Source of the DNA: Ophiura sarsii
Taxonomy: Eukaryota; Echinodermata; Ophiuroidea; Amphilepidida; Ophiuridae
Length of the DNA stretch: 64,000 bases
Assembly: GCA_035610835.1 (NCBI GenBank)
Contig: CM069458.1
Span: forward strand, 31,831,449 to 31,895,448
Direction of reading: 5' to 3'
The position numbers and the translations under genes are program-made. Below the pieces are notes generated by a model, which saw only the letters and a program-made list of their open reading frames with translations, did not search any database and was not told the origin of the DNA. This document shows, one piece after another, positions 36,010-48,620 of the stretch; the first letter of the stretch is position 1, and each line of letters begins with the position of its first letter.

Positions 36010-38121
36010 ATGCCAACCATGCTCAACATGTCCAACATTGGAATTCTATCGATAGACGAGCTTATTCCGATATTTTATTTTCTCAACATCTGTGAACGGC
36101 TCAGGGCAATGCGGTAAGTGTTCAAAGCGTGTCCCATCAGTAAACCTTCAACTTTTAAAATATTTGACATGTTTAAGATAAGCCTTTGTTTCATAGATTG
36201 TGATCATGTGACAGAAACGACGGTGCACGAAACTGTGCATCCCGGGTAATCACTCGATATCGTATCAGCGCAGCATGGCACCGCTTTGTCTTGGCAGGGT
36301 ATCTTACTAAAGTATACTTGTTTCTTAACCTTAACGGCACAAAATAAGTTGCAGGTTTTCTGGGACACGCTGTATTTTTAAGTACCATTTAAATGTCGTC
36401 TTAATGGGAAAAGGTGATCGCGAAATCGTACTGTATATAATTTGGCTATTGAAAATGCTGGATTAAAATCGTCGCTTTTAGTCGTAGGTATTGATTTGAG
36501 ATAAAATCAATTGTTTTGAAAACCCTTCATTTGGTCATATGTTTGAAATTAATTGTCCATTCTCAATAGGGTTTTCTTTTTTTTCTCAATAGGGTTTTCT
36601 GCAAAATATTGCAAAAAATTAGACTCATTGTATTGATGGTAGTCTTTATTAAACTGTTCACGTTAGATAAAATACCATCCTTTTAGTATTAAATTGAATC
36701 TTTCCTTTTCTGTCTCCAATATATACTTGTTCTATTCTAGGAGATGTTGGAATACACAAGTTACGATTGTGTTTTATTTTAACTATGTATTATAAGAAAG
36801 TGACAATTAGATGACCGTTCTATGCATATACATAGGCACACGACTGGTTTTTACTTGTAAATATGATAAGTGTCATTCCGTGCTTAATATTCTTGATTAC
36901 TGGCAAATGACAACATCTATTATAACACCTACGTTATACTCTGGTCAATGTATGAACTTGAAATATCATATTTATTATTTACATTTCAGAGTGTGTAAGA
37001 AATGGCATCGCATCCTGTGTAGTAAACAAGCTTGGTCAGTCATTGATTTTCAAGAAGACGAACGGGGTATATTTACACGGGATTGTGCACGCACGTTGGA
37101 ATTCTTAAAGGTATACGCAGGAGGATCTTTACGCGAAATATATCTTTACGCTGTTTCTAAACAAATTGTTAACTATTTGAGGGAAAACTGTCCATATGTA
37201 ACGACAGTATCTCATAAATTGATCGCGTTGGGCATGGTGGAATCAACGGATGTTGGTTCAATGCTGTTCCTTCCGCCCAAAGTCCGACGCTATGAGTTAG
37301 GAGGACCTATATTATGTTTATACCGAGACAACAACGAAGTACATGTAGAGCTGCTAAAGTTTATTTCTCGGCATGTCACATTGCAATATTTAGTTATTGA
37401 AGGATTCGACATTCAAACAGATACCGCAGATGCATTAAAAGCCTTGGTGAAGAACACACATTTACAGGAAATCCAGGTCATCCACCCGTCAATTGAGCGG
37501 TACAATAGAAAAAAGATTCTTGACGATATCTTAGCCCCTATTATTGGGACGTTGACAACTTTGGAATGCTTCCGATTTGACACTTATGGTAGTATATTGT
37601 TATCTAATCTAGTAGTCTGTATAGGCAGATGGCAGCACCTGAAGGTCTTGGCCTTACGTGGGGTCGACTGTTCAGATGCAGCGTTTGAATCAATGATACC
37701 CGGGACACTCAACCTGGAATCGCTTGAGCTTGAGGGACACATTGTTAATACCTCTGCTATACTAAGTATTGGGAATCATCTAAAGAAACTCAAGTTCTTA
37801 GAATTAGGAAACGGGTTATATTCCGATGAGAGTATAAGCTCTTTGCACCATCATCCTGAACTTCAGAAGCTTTGGATACATAAAGATTTCAGTCATCAAG
37901 ATATGTTAAAACCAGTGTGGTTTCAAACAATTCATGACGTTCTCGTAACACTTCCAAAGCTTAAGGATGTCAAACTCGAAGGTTATCGCTTGCTGTTTCT
38001 TTATAGCAAAAAAGGCTATAAAAATATTGCTGGTGTGAAACTCGAAGTCAAAAATACTTACGAATACCCGTTGTACGATAATAGTGATAATCAATTTTAC
38101 CTTGATTTAAGAAAATTTTGA
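36010..38121 (+). CDS. F-box/LRR protein, copy 1 (intact)
   Basis: Exon 1 (35984-36113; ATG at 36010) and exon 2 (36990-38121) join in phase 2 across an 876-bp intron to give 411 residues. The F-box spans the junction, about residues 12-53: ILSIDELIPIFYFLNICERL from exon 1 and VCKKWHRILCSKQAWSVIDF from exon 2, matching the L..E.l..IF..L.....VCK.W..l....W pattern. The rest carries degenerate leucine-rich repeats (LKVLALRGVDCSDAAFESMI; LESLELEG; LKFLELGNG; LKDVKLEGYRL). F-box proteins link substrates to SKP1-CUL1 ubiquitin ligases, with the LRRs usually choosing the substrate. The start region is 11 nt shorter than in copies 2 and 3, removing their upstream in-frame ATG, so ATG 36010 is the likely start. 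No disabling change seen. Confidence 0.85.
36191..36480. repeat. Intron block shared between F-box copies
   Basis: GTTGCAGGTTTTCTGGGACACGC and AATCGTCGCTTTTAGTCGTAGG recur near 49230-49380 in the intron of copy 2, and shorter matching pieces near 55790 and 56880-56950 in copy 3. This shows that whole gene units were duplicated. Confidence 0.7.
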
Positions 38122-38518
38122 AAATATGCTATGAAAATGGTGCAATTTGGTGCATACTTTTATCAATTTTTTGACGAATATGTCTTCAAATAATCAAATG
38201 AGATGTGTATAATTGGCGACTATCACAAGATGGTTGAAAAAGGTTTTTCATATTGGGGGAGGGGCAATAAATGAAAGTGAACATAGATTAATTACATAAG
38301 AAATGCGCACGTAGCGCTTGAAAATGTTGACTTTACATTTATTTTTGCTATGATTGAGGTATATTTTAGTTCTAAACAAGCTTGTATCCGAATATATTGC
38401 ATTTTGGGGACACATGCGTTGCGTCGCGCGAAAAAATTCCATCAGTGTACTTTTGACTTAAACAATGAATTGCGTACTAACAATTGTCGAAATTCAAAAG
38501 TACACTGCATTCACGTTG

Positions 38519-38970
38519 CTATGACTTGACTTACTTGACTTGACTTATGGCGGGTGATATTCCCGAACCACGATGCTTCTCCAAATCTTCCTTTCCAACA
38601 TAGCTGTCTTGATTTCTTCTACCTGCAATCCTGTGTCACGCTTCAGTATGTCAATGTAGGTTAGGGCTGGTCTACCACGCTTTCTCACTCCATGTTTAGG
38701 TATCCAATGTATGAGTTTGGAGACCAGCTCATTTGACCCTCTGAAGCAGTGTCCTGCAAATCTTGATCTACGCGCCCTGATCTTATCCGAGACTTTGGGC
38801 ATATCCGCGTACAGGTCTTTATTTGTCACATGCTGTCTCCAGTTGATGTTGAACACAGTTCTAAGCATTCTAGTGTAACATCCGTCCAGCTGTTTACTAA
38901 GCTTTGGGGTGACAGTCCATGACTCACATCCATAGAGGAGGACTGATTCTACAGTAGCTATGAACAGTTG
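38519..38970 (-). mobile_element. 5'-truncated LINE fragment
   Basis: Minus strand encodes ESVLLYGCESWTVTPKLSKQ, RRSRFAGHCFRGSNELVSKL and RGRPALTYIDILKRDTGLQ up to an AAGTC-type short-repeat tail near 38519-38550. It is homologous to the end of the 11.5-kb element and stops abruptly at its 5' side near 38970, as truncated LINE insertions do. Confidence 0.85.
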
Positions 38971-39384
38971 CTATCATGGAGATGAAAGAGCCCGTAGACC
39001 CCTTGCTATTGTAAGTTTGTAACAGCTCGTAGGTGATCATCAATTAGTAGTAGACCTGTCACCTAAGGGCCTTCTATATATGTGCGATTTCATGATTATG
39101 ATCATCCCCATCAAGGGCCGGGCATAATCGAAATCTAGCATCTTCCATTATCATGATCCTAATTCACTTTTATCTTCCCTCTACATCAATCATCATCACC
39201 ACTCGACATCATCATCATAATTAGACACTTTTCAGCCTCAATGGAACACTCCTGAACTGAACTCCTGAACTGAACAAATATCCTGAACTGAAAAGTGACA
39301 GTAACAAACAAACAAGATGGACGACACCTGTGATAAGTATATGTGGAGCTGAAGGTCCATTAGAATTACTCATACAATCAACTT

Positions 39385-39870
39385 TGTAACTTAAGATAAT
39401 TAAAGTGAGATTAGTCTCACTCACTGCTACAAGCGCCAAAGAAAACGAAGCAAGCGAAACAATGCAAATATTTCCATAATAATATATAAATATTTGCATT
39501 TAATAGTCTCAGTTCAATGTTTAAGGTTGCTTGTACGATAGGCAAAATAGTTCTGGTGTCTGGTACAAGTCTTACGTACAAGTCTTACGTACAAGTCTTA
39601 CGTACAAGTCTTACGTACAAGTCACTACATGAGCAATTAGTTTTGCAGTGCATCCTTAGTCCGTGTCAAATTTGCTATTCTAAATCTTTCTCTCGTGACC
39701 GTTCTCATTATCCCCAAAGGCAGGTTTCAATTGCCTTCTTATTCATGCTGAGATCCTGGGTGCCAAAACATCAATTTAGTATATATATCACTACTCGCAA
39801 TATCACTCGCAATACCTCCAAATCAGCAGCAACATATCTGGCAACAATCCACTCTGCATGATCAGTGGAA
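39385..39870. repeat. 13-bp minisatellite element, copy 1
   Basis: AACTTTGTAACTTAAGATAA...CAAGCGCCAAAG flank, then about four units of AAGTCTTACGTAC at 39567-39620, then CAGTGCATCCTTAGTCCGTG and a CAATTGCCTTCTTATTCATG end. Related copies at 58985-59420 and 60880-61800. Confidence 0.85.
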
Positions 39871-40689
39871 ACTCATTACTCTTGACTTTGATGGGTTTAC
39901 TGTGTTATGTTGTTAACATAATCCCTTTGACTTTGTACTTGTCCAGAGGTGCCAATTTGCAAACTAAATTCCGGCTTTGAAGCAAATTTTGTTCAGATGT
40001 TCTGAAGTGTCCAGAAATTGATTCTGCACAAACATTGAAGTGTAGTCATGATTGCGCAAGGTATAGAAACATTTGCCAGCTTTTAAAGACATTTTGAAAC
40101 CACCCAGTGACAAATACAAACAAACGATTCCTACTACAACAACGTTCTACTATATGTTGCCAACATTTCATTTCAATATTGTTAATATTACTACTCCAAA
40201 TACTCATGATAATTTTCAGCATGTCTTATAATTAATCTTTAAACATGTATTATCTCAAAGCATCTCACAAACGGGTAATTCCACATTTCATCATTATGCA
40301 GACCGTCATATTTCCTAAATTCCCACTGTATATGGTATCTCTCCTCTTTAGCTATGATCATCGCTAAAATCTCTTGATAACCTGTTGGAACCATTTGTAA
40401 GATAAAATTACTAGTTTAACGACTATTATATAATTTTAAAACTATGTACATTTTAACATTTATTTGCTTGCAATATACGGCGTAGTATTTTTGTACTCAA
40501 CACCGGCAACTATAAAGCAATAGAATACAAATACCAGAACAATGCCTATAGACTTAATCTTCAGATTTCAGTTTATTTATTCTCTTCACATTTCCCAGGA
40601 ATTGCAGCCACAAAGCTTTCCATGTCGGTGACCCACTCAAATTAACGTGTCCCAACAATTAATACTTTGGATGCCAGATACAATATTTG

Positions 40690-41000
40690 CCAAATTTAGG
40701 ATCTTTTAAGAAATTTGGAATGTCGTCTGCAGACGCCTGCCGCATGGAAAGTGTTAAAACACTTTCCATGCTGCAGGCGTCTGCAGACGACATTCCAAAA
40801 TTTCACAAAATGTTTCAAAAATGTCAAGATTATTGAATTTCATTACCATATTTGGAATCACCATGAGAAATGCATTACAATAGGTACAAACATGCCTAGT
40901 ATTGGTTCAGTAATATTTGAGATAGACTTTGAAATTTGGGAATGGTTTCTGACAAATCGGTTTTGTATAATGGTAAAACTAATAGCCGCGTGGAAAGTGA
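40690..41000. repeat. Dispersed repeat, copy 3, with perfect palindrome
   Basis: Reverse-orientation relative of 29110-29400. At 40718-40797 the core has become a near-perfect palindrome: GGAATGTCGTCTGCAGACGC ... TTAA ... and its reverse complement. Confidence 0.85.
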
Positions 41001-41304
41001 GAATCTGCTAATGCAGAGGTAATCATTTTCCTTTAGAAGTGGTAGAGAAAGTCCATTATTATTTCAACTGTATCTCAAATTGTATTTTATTTTGTGTTTC
41101 CATTGCAAAACCCATTTAAGCAATACACAAATAGTTATCCTACGTGACAAAGAAGTACTGACATCTGATCATCCACCTGTGAATGCAGTTTTGTCACACA
41201 TACTGTGTACCCCTAGTCTACTCCAATTAAACCTCAATACGTTAGTTGCCAAAACATTTCAATCAAACCTTATAGCATTTCAAAAACAATACATCCTTTC
41301 AATC

Positions 41305-42200
41305 TCATGTTTATTATATTACTACTCCAAATACTCATGTGCAATTTACAGCTAAACCAATCAGTTTTTATCAAAATTGAGGGCATATTCTCCAACACAT
41401 CACTGAATCAGCCTACCGTTTTATTAAACCAGTCACCTCGGGGATAAAGGTTGGAGACATCATTTCATATTTGGTCCATTCGTCAGTTATGATGAACCGT
41501 CATCTATGAAGCTGATACTTCTTGCAAATAAGCGAAAAGGCTTTTAACGTCACGGCGGCGGCGGATCCCGACGGTTTATTTTCCTTCGTGTTGCCGGTGT
41601 GTCTTTACGATACCAACGCGTGTCCAGGGGTCTTGCCACAATGCTTCTTTCTTTCGTGACCGCCATCGTCTGCGTTATACCTGGTTCCAAAGCCCGCCCT
41701 CTTAAGCTGACAGTGATTGTACATGTACCACTACCGTGCATGCACTAACTATGACACCCGGAAGTTCGACAAAAATCTTATAAGTGGAAAGAAAACTACC
41801 AGGAGTATAATACAGGTATGTTATACAGTAACTAAACTAAACTAGCTTACTTTCAATCAATTGTTTTTTCCGATGTCCGAAGTAAAACCAAACTTCGATA
41901 TGTCTGGTGTCGTGATAGGATAGAAAAGTACATTTTGAGGCTGTCTGTTTTGTTCAACCATCAAAATGTATGCTTTATTCATTAGTATTGGTAGACTATT
42001 GACTTGACGAGGGACAAGCGCATTAACTGTATTCAAAACAATTTAAATGTGTGGCCCACAGGGAATTCGAATTTCCACTTTAGGTTACCTGCATATGTGA
42101 CTTGATTTGAAATCGACATTTCATGTAGATCCGATTATAACCATTAGGGAGTTTTCATAAATATTTGGTTGGGGAGGGGTGGGGGGGGGGGGGGGGGGGT
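41305..42200. repeat. Segmental duplication block, copy A
   Basis: Collinear with about 53158-54085 (start ATCTCATGTTTATTAT; includes TTTGGTCCATTCGTCAGTTA, GGCGGCGGCGGATCCCGACG and a terminal poly-G). Part of the block also recurs at about 43665-43860. Confidence 0.85.
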
Positions 42201-42326
42201 GGGCTGGAAAAGGTGAGTATGCGTCGAAAAGGTTTTGGGAATCAAACAAAGAAGGAAGTGAACAAGTTTCAAACATTCGTTGATTTCTAATCTTCCTTGG
42301 GCTTCGTCCCGACCACCTTTATCATA

Positions 42327-43404
42327 CAGGCTGTCCCAAAATGATTAGTACCCATCGATGCCCAAAGTTCAATAATTTCTGTTATCATCGAAATCGATGG
42401 GATTAGGTCCGTCGTTTTTACATCATCTTGTTCATACTGTATTATTTTATTAGAATTTTAGATCATGAATATCGGATTTATCAAACTCAAGATACACTCC
42501 ATTATGTAAAACATGGTGATTTCACCTTTTTGACAAAGTGCTGAAAAAATGTGTGTGGAATTACAGCTTGTTTGAAAGAAACTTGTGTATTCTCATAATC
42601 TCTTGTCTACTCAATATAATCGTGTGTGTATTAGTTATGGGTGTTCAAATCATTAATAATTCTTCTCCTTAATTATTAAATTTAACGGGTAAAAGAAGTT
42701 TGTCACACTTGAGTGACCCCATGCATTGTTTTATTTGACAAGTGTTTAGGGACTTCTAAATGACTAGTGGTATTTGGTGAATCACCAGTGGCTTAGATTT
42801 CATTTTCACATTGGAGAATGGATTTCGTGAGGTTAAACACTAAGGGACTATATCATTTTTAGCAAGTTTGTAGGAAACTGCATCCCCAATATGAAAAAGA
42901 AGTCTAAGCCACTGCTAATTACCCATGATCACGTCTTTACCTGTTTAAATGTCCCTGAAGTTTAGCCTCAAAACTAGCTCATTATAGATACAAAGCTTGG
43001 GGTCGCCCATGCGTGACGATCCATTTTTACTCTTCAAATTGAATCAAAATGTAGAAGTATTAATGGTTTGAACAACAATATGATACAAAAGCAGTTTAAA
43101 CTAGAAAGGAACCAAAGCCATTAACAGACAAGAGATTGAGAGAATGTATTAGTTTCTTTCAAACAAGCTGTTTAAAAACACATTTTTTTGCACTTTGCCA
43201 AAAAGGTGAAATCACCATGTCTTACACAATGGAGTTTAACTTTATTAAAATAAGTCCGATATTCATGATCTAAAATTCTAATGAAAGGATACAGTATAGC
43301 AAATATGATGAAAAAACAACGGATCTAACCTCATTGATTTTGATGATGAAAACAATTATTGAACTTTGGGCATCGATGGGTACTAATCATTTTGGGACAG
43401 CCTG
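42327..43404. mobile_element. 1.08-kb MITE, long TIRs, TA target site
   Basis: The ends CAGGCTGTCCCAAAATGATT and its inverse are each flanked by TA (42325-42326 and 43405-43406). The inverted similarity continues inward for some 280 bp on each side, e.g. GATCATGAATATCGGATTTA against its counterpart near 43262. No transposase. TA duplication and CAGG..TGTCCCAAAA-type ends suggest a Tc1/mariner-like origin. A fragment is at 19850-19990. Confidence 0.88.
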
Positions 43405-43664
43405 TATACATACTTGACAATTTGACAATTTTCATGGTACATGGCCCCAACTGTACGATCGTTCACCGAGACAAGTGTGTACCAGTCCATATGGGAAAGG
43501 GTATCTTGAAATGGACCCATGCTCCCAAGCTATCAGAAATTCTTACATTGCCCTAGCTGCCCTAGGACAGAACATTTGAATCGACACTACCGTATGTTAT
43601 ACAAAGAGGGCTGATTTTTCTGAATCTTTACAAGTGTAAGTTCATACAATTATTTTGAAATCTC

Positions 43665-44150
43665 AGTTTTTATCAAAATTGAGGGCACAACCTCTATCAC
43701 ATCACGCAATAAGCGTTAAGACGGTATTTTGTTAAACAACTTACACCTCGTGGATGAAGGTTGGGGAAATCTTTCATATTTGGTCCATTCGTCAGTTATG
43801 ATGATCCAAGAATCTGATAATTCTGGCATTCTTGCAAGTCCCAGTGTTTCTGGATTAAAATAGCAAATAATTTTCACAATATCACAAATATTGATGAAGC
43901 AGTTGCCATTTGAATAGAAAATGATGCAGTTTCCATTGGTGCATTTAACCCTATACCCATGAAAAAGCGTACACAAAACAGTGAATCTAAAGTGTACCTC
44001 TTTTTTCTCTCTCTCTCTATGAAAAGACAATAATAACCCGAACATCTCACATCGTCAATTGTTTCAAACACTTCACTGAATCTACCGGTGTTATACTCAT
44101 ACTTTACATTGACCAGGATCATTCATGATGTTTGTAAGCCAAAACCTGTC
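43665..44150. repeat. Segmental block related to 41.4 and 53.2 kb
   Basis: CAGTTTTTATCAAAATTGAGGG and TTTCATATTTGGTCCATTCG match the other two blocks for about 200 bp, then diverge into the alternating inverted repeats that follow. Confidence 0.7.
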
Positions 44151-44650
44151 TTCATTTCCATGCAATCTTCCATCTAACTTCAAATCGTCGATCAACTTCA
44201 GTTACAGAAACTTCAGACACTTTCATTGAGAGAAAGAAGCGGTACATTTACTGTTTTGATTACGCTCTCTTTACGGGTATAGGGTTAACATGGTTAAGTG
44301 CAACAATGGAAACTGCTTCATTTTTTTTATATTCAAACGCAGTTAACCATATACCCATGAAAATAACGTAAACAAAACAGTAAATCTACAGTGTACCACT
44401 TCTTTCTCTCCATGAAAAGTTTCTAGAAGTTTTGTAACTAAAGTTGCTCTTCGATTTGGAGAGACTGGTGTGTTGGTTTACAAAATCATGAATGATACTG
44501 GTTATTGTAAAGGATGAGTCTCACAGCAGAAGATTCAGGTGTTGGAAACAATTGATGAGGTGATGATGTGAGATGTTGATTGTCTTCTCTTTTCTATAGA
44601 TTTACTCTTTTGTTACGCTCTTTTTATGGGTATAGGGTAAAGTTAAAACT
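43930..44650. repeat. Alternating inverted repeats
   Basis: A unit with TTTACTGTTTTG, TACGCT and ATGGGTATAGGGTTAA occurs four times with alternating orientation (about 43930-44035 reverse, 44230-44290 forward, 44340-44420 reverse, 44580-44640 forward). Confidence 0.75.
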
Positions 44651-44845
44651 GCATCATTTGTTTTTTCAAATGACCACTGCTTCATCAATATTGATACTCC
44701 ATCTATCTATAACCTATACTCTGCAAAGTTGTAAAATGCAATATCTAGCAGAGGAATATACATAATGGCGACAATTGAAAATAGACATTAGAACACATCA
44801 TAATCTTAATCTACAACCACAACTACACATGTTGTGAGCAATACA

Positions 44846-45170
44846 TTATACTTTTTGAATACAGTGCTTGAAAATTTCCAGAGATTTGGCATTGTACATT
44901 GAGGGTGTCAGTGAATTCCAGTCCTTAATTGTGCGTGGATATAAACTGAACTTATATATATGAGTCGGTGTGAGTTGGAACGATACTAAATATCTGTGGA
45001 TGGAATTGCCTGGTTTTAACAGCCTGTCTGCACAGGTAGTGCGGGATAGGAATGGCAATTTGTTCATTTTGAATACTATTGTAACAAATTAGGTGTAAAA
45101 ATGCGCGGGAGGAAATGCCTGTTCTTTTCCACTTGTTGAATTTATTTAGGGTCCTAAGAATTAAACGCAA
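44846..45170 (-). mobile_element. LINE C-terminal fragment
   Basis: Minus strand, two overlapping frames: RLILRTLNKFNKWKRTGISS then FSLYPRTIKDWNSLTPSMYN and AKSLEIFKHCIQK. The pattern F.PRTI.DWN.L......A.SLE.FK is the C-terminal signature of jockey/CR1-type reverse transcriptases. Frameshifted, hence inactive. Confidence 0.6.
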
Positions 45171-45219
45171 GACGCCTCGTAAACAGTGGATACTTTCTTT
45201 TCTGTGCAGTGTTTATAAT

Positions 45220-45500
45220 ACATATTGCTCTTTTAAACGAAAACAATCACCGGCGACTTGCCGCAAAGTATTACCTTCATAGAAGATGTTTCATTATAAT
45301 TGATGCGTGGACCGACGATGAAATGATTTCTCCAACCTTCATCCCCGAAGTGTTACTGGTTTAAAAAATATACCGTCCTAAGATTGTTGGGCCTGTCCAA
45401 CGTCCAAATTATGAGTCCAAGTCCATGTAAACAAAATTGAGCTGACTCACACTAGATTCCATTCCAAAGTTAAGCCAGTGCTTCATGCAGAGAAAAAAAT
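45220..45500. repeat. Segmental duplication block, second part
   Basis: Matches about 54556-54840: ATATTGCTCTTTTAAAC, CTTCATCCCCGAAGT, TGGGCCTGTC.AACGTCCAAATTA.GAGTCCAAGTCCA. Confidence 0.8.
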
Positions 45501-45716
45501 CAAAGTTAAAGTTAAGTTTGCAACAATTTCGATTAAAAAGGTAACGGTTATGGATCATCGCTCAGGTCAAATATATTCTTTTAATTCAACGAAAACAAAA
45601 TAGTCAGGTGGAATCGCAAAACACCCTGATGTAAGGGTACAAATGCAATTTTATTGCTGAAAATAATAGATGAGGATGTCTAGATTCAAAAGTTGACGAG
45701 TGTCAAAATGGCATCC

Positions 45717-46044
45717 TCGATAATGTAATAATTAAGACAACTATCATGGTTTGTGTCTTATAATCATGTCATGTCTGGTATCAAAGTTGAGCTGCTGACT
45801 CATGAAATACATTATAAAAGGATGAGAACAAATACGAATGTAATGTAGGTCATAAAAGGTCAAATGAAGTCAAATGTGATTCGATAATGTAATAATTAAG
45901 ACAACTATCATGGTTTGTGTCTTATAATCATGTCATGTCTGGTATCAAAGTTGAGCTGCTGACTTCTGAAATACATTATAAAAGGATGAGAACAAATGCA
46001 AATGTAATGTAGGTCATAAAAGGTCAAATGAAGTCAAATGTGAT
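45717..46044. repeat. 164-bp tandem duplication
   Basis: Two nearly identical units starting TCGATAATGTAATAATTAAG at 45717 and 45881. Confidence 0.92.
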
Positions 46045-46934
46045 TAAAATGCACATATATACAATTTATACTTACAGGCCATGCCATCTGTAATTTCATG
46101 GCATGCATAAACACATCTTGCATGTCAATATGATGATATGATACTTTACCCATGGTACAAATAACAAGACAACCGGATAGTGCGACAATCAATTCCTGTC
46201 TCCATATACATTATATACACATGAGATGTTTGTTAGTTATATGATTACAGCATACACCCTTTCTTTTTTAACGGTAAACTGCAACTACTGTACAGTCAAT
46301 TGCAAATTATACTCGGGTAATTTGTTGGGCAAAGTTGCTCGCAGAGAAGGAGAAAATACAGTATTTGGGTATAACTTTGATAAAGGGTCAAATGATGTCA
46401 TTTCCCCCATATTTACATGGTTTTGTTGCATCTTTTGCAGTTGAGGAGTATTTTGGACTTGGCGTCGCACTATATATGAATTTGGTTTAGGTTTGACTAC
46501 ACGGTACAAAAGGTGAATGCACTATTGAAATGACCGTATATTTAACTCGTAAAGGGTATAATTGGCTGAAACTTCATCAGTTTGACATTTATATTAGTTA
46601 TAAGGGAAGATGAAAAGTTATTACATTAAGATTTGTTTGTTATCTTTTTCACAGATCCAAAGACGTTATGGACGAAATATGTAGTAAGGGTATGCCAACC
46701 AAACTCAACATGTCCAACATTGGAATTCTATCGATAGACGGGCTTATTTCGATATTTTCTTTTCTCAACATCTGTGAACGGCTCAGGGCAATGCGGTAAG
46801 TGTGTATATCTAGACTCTAGAGGAACTTATTATCCATTTTCCGTTCTATAGTCCATTGTAGTATAGAGTGTCCCATCAGAAAACCTACAACCTTTGAAAT
46901 ATTTGACATATTTGACATATTAAGATGTTTGTTG

Positions 46935-46965
46935 TTGGGGGGGGGGGGGGGGGGGGGGGGGGGCG
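46935..46965. repeat. Poly-G tract
   Basis: About 27 consecutive G in the intron of copy 2. Confidence 0.9.
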
Positions 46966-47657
46966 TGAAAGTGAACTGACGAAGGACTTTATCAGAAAGT
47001 CAGCTTTTGCGAATTTGACGTTGTTTCATAGATTGTGATCATGTGACATCCCTGGTAATTACGGACGACGGCATATCGGTCAGAAACTTCTAATGCGGGA
47101 AGCAGGAATTGAGGACCTTATCCTAGCTTTTTATAGGTCAAATGTGATATGATTTATATAGTTATAGTCCTGTAGAATAAGACAATAGTCTTATAGGAGT
47201 GAAGTAGGTGACAGACAGATTTGGTCTGAGATCTGGGCGATTCCTATACCTATTGCGTATCTAATAAGATTATAAAGATACCCATTAAATTGTAGGCCTA
47301 CTTCACTCCTAAAAGAATATAAATTGTCTTTAAATAACCATAACATGTATAAACATATCACAATTTCCAAGTCCGGGATTAAGTCTTCAAGGCCTACCGG
47401 GAAAAAATGCCGGATTAAGGCCTGCCAGATTAAGTCTTCAAAGCCTGTGCAAAAATGTGCAAAAAATGTGCATAATGCAGTGTCAAGTGTTACAAATAAA
47501 GAGTAAATTGCCTACACAGCATTATCAGGGAAATTTACCAAATTTATGTGTACCAAAATGACACAAGTGTTGGGTAAAACCAAACCAAACGGTATTGTGT
47601 CAAAGTGTTGACCTTTGTTGGGTACGATTTAGCTATTTGATGGGTAAACTGTAAACT

Positions 47658-48060
<403 letters not shown>

Positions 48061-48314
48061 GGAACCCTTTTTGCACTTGGGCAAACCATCTCAAGGGAGG
48101 GTGGGTGGGAATTTTGAGAGAGTGAGAAGATGACTTCTCGCTTTGAAGACACGAAATAATATGATTCAAGATTTCGAAAGTGGCGATTGCAAAAACAGGG
48201 GAGGGACGTCAACAACCGGCGCTGCCGCGTGATTGGCCAATTGATCCAACGGAAATGACGACACCCGACCAGAACATTCTAGCCCTGGCGGTAAAGTGGA
48301 AATTCTTTCGACGG

Positions 48315-48620
48315 CTTAATAATTTCTGATTATACACAGAATGAAGCGTGAAACTAGTGTTGCGTAGAGATGTGTGTCCTATACTTACATACACGTTATA
48401 GTACAGGGCGGAATAGGGCTCCAGAGAACTATGTATCCTGCTACACCGGCGCCGGCGAGTCCATTTTCTCCCTAATTGTACCCGCATCTCTCACCATCAC
48501 CCTAATAGTTTTATTCCTACAACCACGCCGCCGGGGCTTGAGGCTAATATGCAATATGACAATTACAATGTTCAATTTAAGCATATTCAGACGCGTAAAA
48601 CAAGAGGGGGCAGGGGATCT
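48315..48620. repeat. Intronic insertion shared by copies 2 and 3
   Basis: ACACAGAATGAAGCGTGAAACTAGTG through ACCACGCCGCCGGGG to CAATATGACAATT matches about 56130-56400. Copy 1's intron lacks it. Confidence 0.75.
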
